Below, in pieces: positions 1-9,527 of a stretch of DNA of 64,000 bases (position 1 is its first letter; every line of letters begins with the position of its first letter). This DNA comes from an uncultured Treponema sp. (GTDB lineage Bacteria > Spirochaetota > Spirochaetia > Treponematales > Treponemataceae): NCBI GenBank assembly GCA_938039145.1, contig CALHVG010000003.1, forward strand, positions 10,937-74,936. The letters are read 5' to 3'. Position numbers and translations under genes: made by a program. Under the pieces are notes generated by a model that was not told where the DNA came from, searched no databases, and was given only the letters and a program-made list of their open reading frames with translations.

Positions 1-1439
1 GCGGTGCCGGAATAACGCTTCCTTATTCGAACACTCTTCCTGTCGGAAACGATATTGGAATCAAATACAATTCGGATTTTCTTTCTATTGGAACAAGTTC
101 ATCTCCTTTGCAGACGACTCTCAACTCTTACGGAGAACAGAAAAATGCTGACGGAGTTTCGGATTTTGTGGGTAAACTTGAATTCCTTACTTCCGCAGAA
201 AAGGTGATTGACCCCAGTCTGAACCACAAGGTTGACTTTACGGTGGAAATGATTTTACCCGGAAGAGAGGAAATTCAAACAAAATACGGAATGGGCGCAG
301 AGTACAACTATTATACGGTTCTTTCTAATGTGCAGTTGGGGGCAACATACAAACTCAATATTGAAAAGCCGGTCGCATCATTTAAATGGATTGAAGCAGG
401 CATAAAAAAATCTGCGGTAGGTTCAAATTTCAAAAAGACGGTGGACACGGGCTTTAGCGTATCGAACATGATGGCTTCCGTTGCGGACGCTGTTGAAACT
501 TCGGATTTTCTTGAGCATATAAAAGTTGAGACGATTCCGATGTACGTTTATTTTGTCGCACCGGGTCTTACTACATTCAACGAGATGGGCTTTAAGTGTT
601 CTGTAATCGCAAAAGCCGATGAATCAGGAACCATTTTGAATGCTGCAGTTTTTATGGGAAACGAAGTAAAAGATTCAGCCGGCAATTTAACCGGCGTTAC
701 GCCGCAGGACTTTGAAATGATAAACTCTATTCCTGCTCTCGATTCGGATGAAAATCTCAAGGAACATTTGGTAACAAAGAAACTTGATGAGACAAAGGCT
801 TCGGCGTATAAAGAAGTAAAGCATTTGCTGAACACGAATAGTTCAGGTACTATAAAAATGCAATACGCTATGAGTATTGGTGGTAGCGGCGATACGTTTG
901 TGCTTAAAAAGGAAATGTTCGACAGCCTTTCGTCTTCTTCTGAAAATCCAAGCACAGGAATAGAACTGCGCTCAAGGATAATTGTTCCGTTGCGGCTAAA
1001 GGTTGACACGGACGACGACAAACCCGTCGGAATCAGCGTAATGAAACTTCTGAACAAAGGCATCGAAAAGCCCGATATTTTCGGTCGCACTGAAGCCACG
1101 AACATGGATTCGGCAATGAAATTCATAAATGCGATTGAATATGCGGAACTTTCGTACTCGGTGAAGAACGAACTTATTAATTACGACAACCCTTCGACCG
1201 CGTTCATGATTTCGCTTGACCCGAAAATAAGCGGAATGAATACTTTTGATTTCAAAATCGGCGCAAGTTCGATAAGGCTTACCCCCGACGACTTGAACAA
1301 AATGCTGAATACATATCCTTTCAAACCGGACCTAAAAATCGTGCTTCCGAAAGGAACTATCCAAGTTCTTGAAGAATCAACTATGGGCATCACCGCGAAT
1401 ATCAAGATAAAGACGAACGGCACGGTTCAGTTTCCGTAA
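1..1439 (+). CDS. 3' part of an unidentified beta-rich, probably exported protein
   Basis: The reading frame is open from the first bases of the window (codons in phase with position 3), so the true start lies upstream. About 479 residues are visible. I recognise no family. The visible part has no membrane segment, is rich in alternating hydrophobic and polar stretches typical of beta-sandwich extracellular proteins, and has many Ser/Thr/Asn-rich turns. It ends 37 bp before an outer-membrane-barrel-like gene on the same strand that has its own strong ribosome binding site, so the two may be co-transcribed and work together at the cell surface. That link is inferred from position only. The function is unknown. 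Confidence 0.6.
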   Translation, partial: GAGITLPYSNTLPVGNDIGIKYNSDFLSIGTSSSPLQTTLNSYGEQKNADGVSDFVGKLEFLTSAEKVIDPSLNHKVDFTVEMILPGREEIQTKYGMGAEYNYYTVLSNVQLGATYKLNIEKPVASFKWIEAGIKKSAVGSNFKKTVDTGFSVSNMMASVADAVETSDFLEHIKVETIPMYVYFVAPGLTTFNEMGFKCSVIAKADESGTILNAAVFMGNEVKDSAGNLTGVTPQDFEMINSIPALDSDENLKEHLVTKKLDETKASAYKEVKHLLNTNSSGTIKMQYAMSIGGSGDTFVLKKEMFDSLSSSSENPSTGIELRSRIIVPLRLKVDTDDDKPVGISVMKLLNKGIEKPDIFGRTEATNMDSAMKFINAIEYAELSYSVKNELINYDNPSTAFMISLDPKISGMNTFDFKIGASSIRLTPDDLNKMLNTYPFKPDLKIVLPKGTIQVLEESTMGITANIKIKTNGTVQFP

Positions 1440-1476
1440 TGTTCTGCACCGGAGAGACCGATTTTAGGAGGACCGT

Positions 1477-2901
1477 ATGAAAAAAATCATATTTGCGGCG
1501 ATTTCGATACTGTTGTTTTCGAACTTTATATTTTCCGAGGAAACTGAAATCCCTCAACTCGAAGCCGGTGAAAATCCTGTTGTAATGGAAGGCGAAAAAA
1601 CTCTTTATGCGGCGAACGGGGCTGAAGCGGTTGCGTCAAAATTCACCGATGAAGATTTCATGTTTGAGGAAGACCCTGAATATTATGAGGAGGAAGTGTC
1701 CAATTCAAACAAAAACAGAATTGACAATCCGCACAGGATTTTTGAAATGGGATTTGCGCTTGATGTCAGTGCTTCCAACAACATTTTTGGATTGAACGAA
1801 ATTTTCGTAAAAACTTTTATATTGGATCTTAAAAAAATTGCGGATAAAACCCCGTCCTATGGTTTTGCGTTTAAGCCTGTGGTTTCACTTTCTTCCTTCA
1901 TGAACTTGAACTTGTTCAACGGTTTGCATTTGGGTTTTGAAAGCGGACTTGAAGTAAACGGCAGTTTCGGAATCGGAAAATCCATGTTCGACTTCTTGGG
2001 ATACGGAAACTCATTGGGTGCGTTGATTGCCGTAGATGCGAATGCCTATGCGGATGTGTTTACGCATGTTGACATAAAAGTTGGATTAAACTTTTTGGAT
2101 GGGTATCATCTTGAAGTCCAGCCCGCAATTTTTCTTCCTTTGGCGCACGTGAACACGGAAAGCGCAAAGGCTTCGCTTCAAAACACGGCGGACGGAAAAA
2201 TCGCTATGACTGCGGAAGGGCAGTTCGGACTTTATACGTTTACAGACTTGCAGAAAATAATCGAGCAGAAAAACATGGAAGACATAGTTTCGAGCCTGAA
2301 TTCGGGCTGGGGATTTGATATTGCTTCCAGCGTGGACAAAGAGGTTATCGACAAACTTGTCGTTCAGGCGTATTCAAGAATCCCGATTGTTCCGGGAAAA
2401 CTGAACCATAAAGCCACCCTAAAAGCTTCTGTTTCGGGAAAATTCGACGGTGTACAGCGTTTGATAGAAAGTGCCGGCGGAGAAGCACCGGTCGGTTTCA
2501 CGTCGGAATCGACCTTCAGCTATTCTCAGGAAACCTACAATTTGAGCAGACCGTTCCGTATCGGCGGACGAGCCTCGTATCAGCCGTTTGGGGATTGGGT
2601 TACTTTTGGAGCGCAGTTGGGGCTGGGGGTAAAAGAACCGTACTCCGGCACGGCAAAAGCATACGCAGAATACGAAGTATCCGCGCGGGTCGGAATTGTT
2701 TCTCCGAAGATTGGCGAAATCATCGGATTTAGATTTTCGCACGGTTATTTGAGTGAAATATTCCATAACCAGATTACGTTCCTTTTTAATTTCCGTGCAT
2801 TTGAACTGAATCTTGGAGTTTCGTTCAAAGGTTCGGATTTCCCATCAAGTTTTGCGCTGCACGGACTAGGTGCGTTCATCTACATGGCGTTCGGCTGGTA
2901 G
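1477..2901 (+). CDS. Outer-membrane beta-barrel-like protein of unknown function
   Basis: 474 residues with a clear signal peptide: MKK, then a hydrophobic core to about residue 19, with cleavage near FIFS-EE. After an acidic linker (about 20-85) the protein is made of amphipathic beta strands and Gly/aromatic-rich turns. It ends in ...IYMAFGW, and a terminal aromatic residue is the usual signature of a BAM-inserted barrel. AGGAGG sits 7 bp before the ATG, which supports this start. It follows the unidentified beta-rich gene at the window start, and a hairpin terminator lies downstream. Treponema genomes carry many such lineage-specific barrels. I cannot assign a substrate. Confidence 0.65.
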   Translation: MKKIIFAAISILLFSNFIFSEETEIPQLEAGENPVVMEGEKTLYAANGAEAVASKFTDEDFMFEEDPEYYEEEVSNSNKNRIDNPHRIFEMGFALDVSASNNIFGLNEIFVKTFILDLKKIADKTPSYGFAFKPVVSLSSFMNLNLFNGLHLGFESGLEVNGSFGIGKSMFDFLGYGNSLGALIAVDANAYADVFTHVDIKVGLNFLDGYHLEVQPAIFLPLAHVNTESAKASLQNTADGKIAMTAEGQFGLYTFTDLQKIIEQKNMEDIVSSLNSGWGFDIASSVDKEVIDKLVVQAYSRIPIVPGKLNHKATLKASVSGKFDGVQRLIESAGGEAPVGFTSESTFSYSQETYNLSRPFRIGGRASYQPFGDWVTFGAQLGLGVKEPYSGTAKAYAEYEVSARVGIVSPKIGEIIGFRFSHGYLSEIFHNQITFLFNFRAFELNLGVSFKGSDFPSSFALHGLGAFIYMAFGW

Positions 2902-2962
2902 AAATCGAAAAAAGCCGAAAAGAAAATAGACTTTCAGAAAATTGCAGATAATTTAAAATTAT

Positions 2963-2995
2963 GCCCGACATTTATATGCCGGGCGTTTTGTTTTA
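2963..2995 (+). terminator. Rho-independent terminator after the barrel gene
   Basis: A stem GCCCGACAT / ATGCCGGGC (2963-2971 with 2976-2984, one mismatch, loop TTAT) is followed by GTTTTGTTTT. It ends the transcript of the two genes at the start of the window. Confidence 0.8.
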
Positions 2996-3143
2996 ACGGC
3001 AGGGAATAAGTTTAAGAATTGGGCTGTTGCCTGCAATTTACTTTAATGCAGCAATTCGTCATTTTTTCTTATAGATTTTATCAAAAGCTGAGAATTGCTC
3101 CTTGTTTCTAAATTCGCTTCCCGTGCGAAGCTTTCGTTTCTTA

Positions 3144-3172
3144 TTGAGAATTTTCCATCAAAGTTGTAAAAT
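3144..3172 (+). promoter_or_regulatory. Sigma-70-type promoter for nfnAB
   Basis: TTGAGA (3144-3149), a 17-bp spacer and TAAAAT (3167-3172) lie 38 bp before the nfnA start. The rest of the 2902-3210 gap holds only the terminator above and no gene. Confidence 0.55.
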
Positions 3173-3210
3173 ATTTCTCAATAACGTCAGGTCATTTTTA
3201 GAGGAAGAGT

Positions 3211-4053
3211 ATGTTTAAGATTCTTGAAAAAAGAAAGCTGTCGGAAGCGTCCGACACATGGTACATGAAAATCGCCGCTCCGGAAATCGCAAAAAATCGA
3301 AAGGCGGGGCAATTTATAATCCTTCAGATTGACGAGGATTTTGGCGAACGCATTCCTCTTACGATAGCCGACGCAAACGCAGATGAGGGCTGGATTGCCC
3401 TTGCTTTTCAGGCGGTCGGTGCGACTTCCTATAAACTTTCTCAGAAAAATGTTGGGGACGAACTTCCAGCCCTGCTTGGTCCTCTTGGAAATCCTTCGAT
3501 AATCGAAAAAAAATCCGGACCGGTCGTTGTTGTCGGTGGCGGCTTTGGCGTCGCTCCGTGCTATCCTATCGTCCAGGCGCACAAGGCAATCGGGAACAAA
3601 GTGATTGTCGTTATAGCCGCCAGAACAAAAGACCTTTTGATTTATGTTGACGAAATGAAAGCTGTCGCGGACGAAGTTATAATAATGACCGACGACGGTT
3701 CTGCCGGTCGCAAAGGTGTTTCGACCGTTCCTCTAAAAGAAATGTGTGAATCCCAAAATCCGCCTGCCGAAGTGATTGCCATCGGACCTCCGATAATGAT
3801 GAAATTCTGCGCCCTTACAACAAAACCGTACAATGTTCCCACCACGGTTTCCCTGAACACGATTATGATTGATGGAACGGGAATGTGCGGCGGTTGCCGG
3901 GTTACAATTGGCGATGAAATGAAATTCGTCTGCGTGGACGGCCCTGAATTCGACGCTCACAAAGTGGACTGGGACAATATGATGATGCGCATGAAATCTT
4001 TCAAACAAAGGGAAACGGAAGATTTCCATAAATGCAAATTGGATTCACTGTAA
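3211..4053 (+). CDS. nfnA: NADH-dependent reduced ferredoxin:NADP+ oxidoreductase subunit A
   Basis: 280 residues. This is the small subunit of the NfnAB transhydrogenase, an iron-sulfur flavoprotein of the ferredoxin-NADP reductase superfamily. An FAD-binding beta barrel comes first (ERIPLTIAD, 46-54). It is followed by a nucleotide-binding fold with VVVVGGGFGVAP (105-116) and a C-terminal [2Fe-2S] site, C226xxC229 and C241, with Asp221 nearby. The characterised family binds this cluster with three Cys and one Asp. The gene sits 53 bp before nfnB. In anaerobes the pair couples NADPH oxidation to NAD+ and ferredoxin reduction, or the reverse. A dihydroorotate dehydrogenase electron-transfer subunit (PyrK) is the main alternative for the fold, but the GltD-like partner next door argues for NfnA. 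Confidence 0.85.
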   Translation: MFKILEKRKLSEASDTWYMKIAAPEIAKNRKAGQFIILQIDEDFGERIPLTIADANADEGWIALAFQAVGATSYKLSQKNVGDELPALLGPLGNPSIIEKKSGPVVVVGGGFGVAPCYPIVQAHKAIGNKVIVVIAARTKDLLIYVDEMKAVADEVIIMTDDGSAGRKGVSTVPLKEMCESQNPPAEVIAIGPPIMMKFCALTTKPYNVPTTVSLNTIMIDGTGMCGGCRVTIGDEMKFVCVDGPEFDAHKVDWDNMMMRMKSFKQRETEDFHKCKLDSL

Positions 4054-4106
4054 CGACTTTGTAAACAAGCCTAAAAATTGCATATTTTATTCGACAAGGA
4101 ACGGAT

Positions 4107-5597
4107 ATGACACATAAAACGCTCGAAGAACTAAATAAAATCGCTGAAAACGAACTTGAGAAAATCCATAATTTTGAAAAATTGAGCAACAAGGAACGAA
4201 TGGCGATTCCTCAGCAGGAAATGCCAAGCCGTGAGCCAAAAGCGCGGGCAAAACAGATGGATGAGGTTGCGCTCGGCTATACGGCGACGCAGGCAATCGT
4301 GGAAGCGAACCGCTGTCTTCAGTGCAAAAACAAGCCGTGCATAAAAGGCTGTCCTGTCGGAGTTCAGATTCCCGAATTCATTTTGGAAATTGCGAACGGC
4401 GAATTCAAAAAAGCGGTTGACATAATAAAGGAAACTTCGCTTCTGCCTGCGATTTGCGGTCGAGTTTGTCCGCAGGAAAAACAGTGTCAGGGAGTCTGCA
4501 CCGTCGGAAAAGTGTTCAAATCCGCCGAGAAAGCGGTATCGATTGGTCGCTTGGAACGATTTGTGGCTGATTGGGAACGGGAAAATAATTTGGTAACGAT
4601 GCCCGAACTTTCTCCGAAGACCGGGAAAAAAGTTGCTGTAGTCGGAGCTGGCCCTGCCGGACTTACGGTGGCTGCGGATTGTGCACGCGCCGGTCATGAC
4701 GTTACAATTTTTGAGGCGTTTCATAAAGCGGGCGGCGTAATGATGTACGGAATCCCTGAATTCCGTCTTCCAAAATCAATCGTCCAAACGGAAATCGACA
4801 ATCTGAAAAAAATGGGCGTACATTTTGAATTGAATTTTCTTGTTGGGCGCACAGGAACCTTGGACCAGCTTCTTGAGGAAAAAGGATTTGATGCCGCTTT
4901 CATCGGAACTGGAGCGGGGCTTCCGAAATTCATGAAAATTCCCGGCGAAAATCTTATCGGCGTGTTCAGTGCGAACGAGTATCTGACTCGTGCGAACCTT
5001 ATGAAAGGTTATGACAAAGCCAGGGCGGCGACTCCGATATACGATGCAAAACACGTTGTTGTATGTGGAGCGGGAAACGTAGCGATGGATGCGGCAAGAA
5101 TGGCGTTCCGTTTGGGGGCTGAAAAAGTAGACATTGTTTATCGCCGAACAAGAAACGAAATGCCTGCAAGAATTGAAGAAATCGCTCATGCCGAAGAAGA
5201 AGGCGTGAATTTCCGTTTTCTTGAAAGTCCGGTGGAAGTTCTTGGTACGGAAGACGGTCGTGTAAGAGGCGTAAAAGTCATCAGTTTTGAGCTGGGAGAA
5301 CCGGACGCATCCGGTAGGCGTTCGCCTATAGCAATTCCCGGAAGTGAACATGAAATCGAATGTGATTCCATGATTGTGGCTCTCGGGAACGGCTCGAATC
5401 CGCTTTTGGTGAAGACGACGCCTGGTCTGAATCAGGACGCAAAAGGTCATATAACCGTGAACGAAACCCAGGCTACCAGCAAAGTAAAGGTTTGGGCAGG
5501 CGGAGACATCGTTCTTGGCGCGGCAACGGTAATTCTTGCAATGGGCGAAGGACGGGAAGCCGCTGCAGGAATCAATGCGTATTTAGCGGGTCAATAA
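4107..5597 (+). CDS. nfnB: NADH-dependent reduced ferredoxin:NADP+ oxidoreductase subunit B (glutamate-synthase small-chain type)
   Basis: 496 residues. The N-terminal ferredoxin-like domain carries eight cysteines for two [4Fe-4S] clusters (C70, C73, C78, C82 and C117, C121, C127, C131). The FAD-binding Rossmann motif VVGAGPAGL lies at 178-186 and a second nucleotide-binding motif VCGAGNVAMDAAR at 319-331. The C-terminal GGD...GREAAAGI segment closes the flavin site. This is the GltD/GltA-like architecture used by the bifurcating NfnB subunit, and the upstream nfnA makes that reading much more likely than an orphan glutamate synthase small chain. No glutamate synthase large chain is nearby. 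Confidence 0.87.
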   Translation: MTHKTLEELNKIAENELEKIHNFEKLSNKERMAIPQQEMPSREPKARAKQMDEVALGYTATQAIVEANRCLQCKNKPCIKGCPVGVQIPEFILEIANGEFKKAVDIIKETSLLPAICGRVCPQEKQCQGVCTVGKVFKSAEKAVSIGRLERFVADWERENNLVTMPELSPKTGKKVAVVGAGPAGLTVAADCARAGHDVTIFEAFHKAGGVMMYGIPEFRLPKSIVQTEIDNLKKMGVHFELNFLVGRTGTLDQLLEEKGFDAAFIGTGAGLPKFMKIPGENLIGVFSANEYLTRANLMKGYDKARAATPIYDAKHVVVCGAGNVAMDAARMAFRLGAEKVDIVYRRTRNEMPARIEEIAHAEEEGVNFRFLESPVEVLGTEDGRVRGVKVISFELGEPDASGRRSPIAIPGSEHEIECDSMIVALGNGSNPLLVKTTPGLNQDAKGHITVNETQATSKVKVWAGGDIVLGAATVILAMGEGREAAAGINAYLAGQ

Positions 5598-5642
5598 ATG
5601 CGGAGTACTAAGGCTTACGGCTTTTTTTTCCGATAAGAACAT

Positions 5643-6494
5643 ATGGCCAAGACACGTAAAAGCAACAAGAAAAAAAGCGGATTCCTTTTGGTATGTTTCT
5701 GGTTTCTTGTTCTGATTCTGATTATTGCCGTTTTTTTTGTAAAACGAAATGAAATAAAGAAAAATCTTCAGGATACCGATTTTATCGCACGAATTTCGGG
5801 AAAAACTCCCTCGACTGTTGTCGAAAAAGAAAAAAATGAAACAAAATCTCCGTCTGTTCAGGAATCGATAAACATCGATGTTTTGGAAGCCACCGGAACA
5901 GAGGCGAACAATAAAAAAACTTCGGAAACGGAAAATCCGAAAGTCACGGAAAATAAAAACGTAAAAACTCCCGAGACAGAACCTGAAAAGCCTGTCGAAC
6001 CGGTCGCTCCGAAAGAAAAAACAGACGCTTCAGCAAAAGAAAAAAAACAACCTGAAAAAATAATCGTTCCCAAAAAAACGGAGGTTACGCTTTATTTTAT
6101 CGGAATAAATTCGGACGGAAGTGTAACCAGAAAGGCATCTAAACGAAGTCTTTCAAAATCAGATTCGCCTCTGACGGATTCGATAAACGCTTTGCTTGCA
6201 GGTCCGACAGCGGATGAACTGTCAAAGGACATGATGACGCTTATTCCAAGCGGCACAAAACTTTTGGGTGCTTCCGTGAAAAATGGAATTGCAACATTGA
6301 ATTTCAATGAAAATTTTCAGTTCAATTCGGTGGGCGTGGAAGGTTACATTGCGCAGCTCATGCAGATTGTCTACACCGCGACGGAATTTTCAACAGTCCG
6401 AAATGTTCAGTTTTTGATTGAGGGCGAAAAACGTGATTACCTTGGAAGCGAAGGGCAATGGATTGGCTCTCCGCTTGCTCGAAGTTCGTTTTAG
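5643..6494 (+). CDS. Membrane-anchored GerMN-domain protein
   Basis: 283 residues. A single N-terminal membrane segment (about 14-34, after a Lys-rich start) anchors the protein. Residues about 55-145 form a charged Lys/Glu/Pro linker of low complexity. The C-terminal part (about 150-283) matches the GerMN (sporulation/germination) domain pattern: a beta strand VTLYFIG, then LLAGPTADE and a paired strand ending in the LGSEGQW region. In spirochaetes and other non-sporeformers such domains occur in envelope proteins of unclear role, possibly binding peptidoglycan. Its stop codon overlaps that of the convergent gene 6491-7615 by a few bases. Confidence 0.7.
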   Translation: MAKTRKSNKKKSGFLLVCFWFLVLILIIAVFFVKRNEIKKNLQDTDFIARISGKTPSTVVEKEKNETKSPSVQESINIDVLEATGTEANNKKTSETENPKVTENKNVKTPETEPEKPVEPVAPKEKTDASAKEKKQPEKIIVPKKTEVTLYFIGINSDGSVTRKASKRSLSKSDSPLTDSINALLAGPTADELSKDMMTLIPSGTKLLGASVKNGIATLNFNENFQFNSVGVEGYIAQLMQIVYTATEFSTVRNVQFLIEGEKRDYLGSEGQWIGSPLARSSF

Positions 6495-7615
6495 TCTGAA
6501 TAAGCCTTCACGATATTGCCGAAATACCGCTCGTTTTTTCTGTAAACTTCTTCAAATGCCGTCATGGTAAAAAAATCGTAGCCGTTTTCTTTTTTTGTGA
6601 TGATTCTTATGTTTCTAGTTAAATTCAATGTCGCCGGCTGATAAACTAACGCAATCACTGAGCAGCGGGAAGTTTCGGAAAACTCATTCCGAATGTATTT
6701 TGCGTAGTTTTCTATGCGAATGTTTTTCCAGTCCAAATAAGAAATTGAATTTGAAAGAAGAAGTTGGCGCAAAATGAACGGCGAAATTGCCGGCGAAGAT
6801 TCGGAGCGGATTTCGGAATTTTCGGGAACAGTGCCGATGGAAATCAATGCCGCTTCTCCCAAAAGCCAAAGATTTTCCATGGATTGATTCCAGTTTGCGT
6901 CCAATACGATGGATTTTCCGCCATCAAGCGAATAAGTTTTGTTTTCCGCCTTTTTGTTCAGCTTTAGCGTGTGCTTCTTGTCGAAATATTTTTCGGGAAA
7001 TCCTTTAAAAGAATCAAATGACGTGTCGGCGGTGGAAGAGATTTTTCCTGCCGTAACCACAAAAAACTGCGGGTCAGCTGCATTCGATTCTATCAGTTTT
7101 ATGTTGAAAATCGGAACTAAAAAATCGTATATCACGGTAACGTCGCCGCCAAACTGCGGAAAATCCTCGTTGATTCGGATTCCGGTGTGGAGAAAATCAA
7201 CGCCGTCGCTTGCATTTTTGTTCGGCTCGATTTTGCCCGCCTTTTTCCGTCGAGAAGAAAGTTCGTAAATCATGTCGTGCATATAATTTACGATTTCCGT
7301 GTCGTCAGGTCCGATAAGAGAGGCAATCCGCTCTCCTGTAAGTTCCAGATTTTCCGCCTTGGGATTGAGTGTGAAAAAAATCTTGATTTCCTTTTCCGGA
7401 ACAGATTTTTTCAAGTCGCGGGGCGCAAAATATCTGACTTCATACGTTGAGTCATCGTAAGTCAGAAACCCGATGTACGATTCCCGCTTGAATGTCTTGT
7501 CCTGATAGTAAACATATTCGCCTGAAATGTCTTTTACGTAAGGCTCAAAACCCGGAATCGAAAATGCGGGCGCAAGAGAAAAAAGCAACGCAAAAACGGT
7601 AAAAATCTTTTTCAT
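6491..7615 (-). CDS. Secreted protein of unknown function
   Basis: About 374 residues from the ATG at 7615, giving MKKIFTVFALLFSLAPAFS, a good signal peptide with cleavage near AFS-IP. A GTG three codons upstream would touch the proS stop but gives no better signal. I recognise no domain. The mature part alternates strands with many Tyr/Phe/Lys residues, and one segment near the middle (DVTVIYDFLVPIFNIK) is beta-rich. It directly follows proS on the same strand, so it is probably read through from the proS promoter. It overlaps tail-to-tail with the GerMN gene. Confidence 0.6.
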   Translation of the reverse strand: MKKIFTVFALLFSLAPAFSIPGFEPYVKDISGEYVYYQDKTFKRESYIGFLTYDDSTYEVRYFAPRDLKKSVPEKEIKIFFTLNPKAENLELTGERIASLIGPDDTEIVNYMHDMIYELSSRRKKAGKIEPNKNASDGVDFLHTGIRINEDFPQFGGDVTVIYDFLVPIFNIKLIESNAADPQFFVVTAGKISSTADTSFDSFKGFPEKYFDKKHTLKLNKKAENKTYSLDGGKSIVLDANWNQSMENLWLLGEAALISIGTVPENSEIRSESSPAISPFILRQLLLSNSISYLDWKNIRIENYAKYIRNEFSETSRCSVIALVYQPATLNLTRNIRIITKKENGYDFFTMTAFEEVYRKNERYFGNIVKAYSD

Positions 7616-7620
7616 GAGAA

Positions 7621-9432
7621 TCACTTATCCAATTCGGCAAGGGCGGACAGAACGATTTTTGCGATTTTTTCGCTTGCATTTTCCAGCGGAATCAATTCTG
7701 CGTCCTTTTCGTTCCTGAGTTTGACTTCCACGTTCGGAAGATTTTTTTCACCAACAACCACCCGTACAGGATATCCGATGAGGTCTGCATCCATGAATTT
7801 TACTCCGGGGCGTTCGTTTCTGTCGTCCAGAAGAACTTCGATACCGGCATCCGTCAATTGGCTGTAAAGGCTGTCGGCGGCTTCTTTCATTTTGCCCTCA
7901 TATTTTACGGGAACAATCGCCACGTGGAACGGAGCGACGGACATGGGCCAAATTATTCCGTTGTCGTCGTGGTACGCTTCGATTATGCTCGCCAAAGTTC
8001 TGTCAAGTCCGATTCCATAGCAGCCCATCAACGGAGTTACAGGTTTTGCGTTCTGGTCAAGGTAGGTTACATTCATGGATTTTGTGTATTTTGTTCCCAA
8101 TTTGAATATGTGACCGAGTTCGTTACCTTTTTTCATGTAAAAAGTTCCGCCGCAATCGGGGCAAAGATCTCCTTCCTTGCAAGTGCGGACATCGGCAGTC
8201 ATAAATGGAACGTAGTCGCGTCCGGGTTCTATATGCCTAAGATGGAATCCGTCCTCGCCTGAACCGCCAATGCAGTCGTGCATAGAAAGCGTTGATTCGT
8301 CCGCAAGAATAGGAATCTTTATTCCGATCGGACCGACAAATCCGTGCGGTGCGCCCGAATATTTTAGTACATCCGCATCCCCTGCAAGTTCTGCGCCGGA
8401 CGCTTTAAGAACGGAAGCCAATTTCGTTTCGTTTACGTCAAGGTCGCCTCGGATAAGCACGCAGAAAAATGTCTCAGGATAATAGGACTGACCTCCTTCC
8501 GTTACCGTTTTTGCGTTCTTATATTCTTCTGTCGACGAAAGGTCGATTCCGCAATTGTAGACTTTGTAAATCAATGCCTTCAGAAAAGTCGTGGATTTTT
8601 CGCCGAAAAACTTTTCCATGTCTTCAATAGAGAATACATTCGGTGTTGCGACTTTTTCGGTTGTAAGTTCGGTTTTCTCTTGAGGCTTTCCGTTGGAATC
8701 CAACGTGGTCTCGTTTTTGCACGCCGCTTTTTCAACGTTGGCGGCATATCCGCAATTCGGGCAAAGCAAAAGCGTGTCGTCTCCAACCTCGCTTTCAACC
8801 ATAAATTCTTCAGAACCAGAACCGCCCATAGCTCCGGTGTCCGCCTTCACCGAAATTGTCTTTAGCCCAAGACGTTTATAGATTCTTCTGTAAGCGGCGG
8901 CGATATTTTCGTAAGATGCATCCAAATCCACCTGATCCTTGTCAAAGGAATACGCATCCATCATCGTAAATTCCCTGCCTCGCATGACTCCATAACGCGG
9001 TCGGATTTCGTCTCTGTACTTAGTGTTTATTTGGTATACGGTGAACGGCAACTGCTTGTAGGAAGAAAGTCCCTCGCGGATAAGAGCGGTAAAAGCTTCT
9101 TCGGCGGTGGGCGAAACAACCATGTCCTGCCCCTGCCTGTTCTGCGGTTTAAGCATTTCTTCTCCCATCTTGTCCCAGCGTCCGGATTCTTTCCAAAGTT
9201 CCCCGGGCTGAATTACAGTGGGTTTCATTTCCATAAGCCCTGCGCCATCAAGTTCTTCCCTGATAATGGATTCAAGTTTTCTAAACGAGCGGAAGCCCAG
9301 CGGCATATAAGCATAAAGTCCGTTACCGAGTTTTCTAAGCATTCCGCTTCGCATCATAAGCTGATGGCTGGAAATTACTGCATCGTTCGGAGCGTCGCGC
9401 AATGTGGAAATAATAAATTTTGAAGCTTTCAT
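7621..9432 (-). CDS. proS: Prolyl-tRNA synthetase, bacterial type
   Basis: 603 residues, close to the bacterial ProS length. A class II aminoacyl-tRNA synthetase that joins proline to tRNA-Pro. Visible parts are the N-terminal catalytic segment, motif 2 around RPRYGVMRGREFTMMDAYSF, an insertion (editing) domain in the middle (about 225-400), motif 3 (GCYGIGLDRTLASIIE) and the C-terminal anticodon-binding domain from about 500. The insertion domain marks the bacterial form rather than the archaeal/eukaryotic one. A promoter lies just upstream at 9441-9470. The start ATG at 9432 gives the usual MKASKF N-terminus. Confidence 0.97.
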   Translation of the reverse strand: MKASKFIISTLRDAPNDAVISSHQLMMRSGMLRKLGNGLYAYMPLGFRSFRKLESIIREELDGAGLMEMKPTVIQPGELWKESGRWDKMGEEMLKPQNRQGQDMVVSPTAEEAFTALIREGLSSYKQLPFTVYQINTKYRDEIRPRYGVMRGREFTMMDAYSFDKDQVDLDASYENIAAAYRRIYKRLGLKTISVKADTGAMGGSGSEEFMVESEVGDDTLLLCPNCGYAANVEKAACKNETTLDSNGKPQEKTELTTEKVATPNVFSIEDMEKFFGEKSTTFLKALIYKVYNCGIDLSSTEEYKNAKTVTEGGQSYYPETFFCVLIRGDLDVNETKLASVLKASGAELAGDADVLKYSGAPHGFVGPIGIKIPILADESTLSMHDCIGGSGEDGFHLRHIEPGRDYVPFMTADVRTCKEGDLCPDCGGTFYMKKGNELGHIFKLGTKYTKSMNVTYLDQNAKPVTPLMGCYGIGLDRTLASIIEAYHDDNGIIWPMSVAPFHVAIVPVKYEGKMKEAADSLYSQLTDAGIEVLLDDRNERPGVKFMDADLIGYPVRVVVGEKNLPNVEVKLRNEKDAELIPLENASEKIAKIVLSALAELDK

Positions 9433-9440
9433 AAGGACGT

Positions 9441-9470
9441 ATTATATTCTATAACAAGTCGTAAATTCAA
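9441..9470 (-). promoter_or_regulatory. Promoter for proS
   Basis: On the minus strand, TTGAAT (9465-9470) is separated by 18 bp from a perfect TATAAT (9441-9446), 8 bp above the proS start codon. The short leader leaves little room for a Shine-Dalgarno sequence. Confidence 0.6.
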
Positions 9471-9527
9471 GGACAGTTTTATTTTAAATAAATGCACTCT
9501 TCAATTCGGTGTTTTTTATATTCATTT

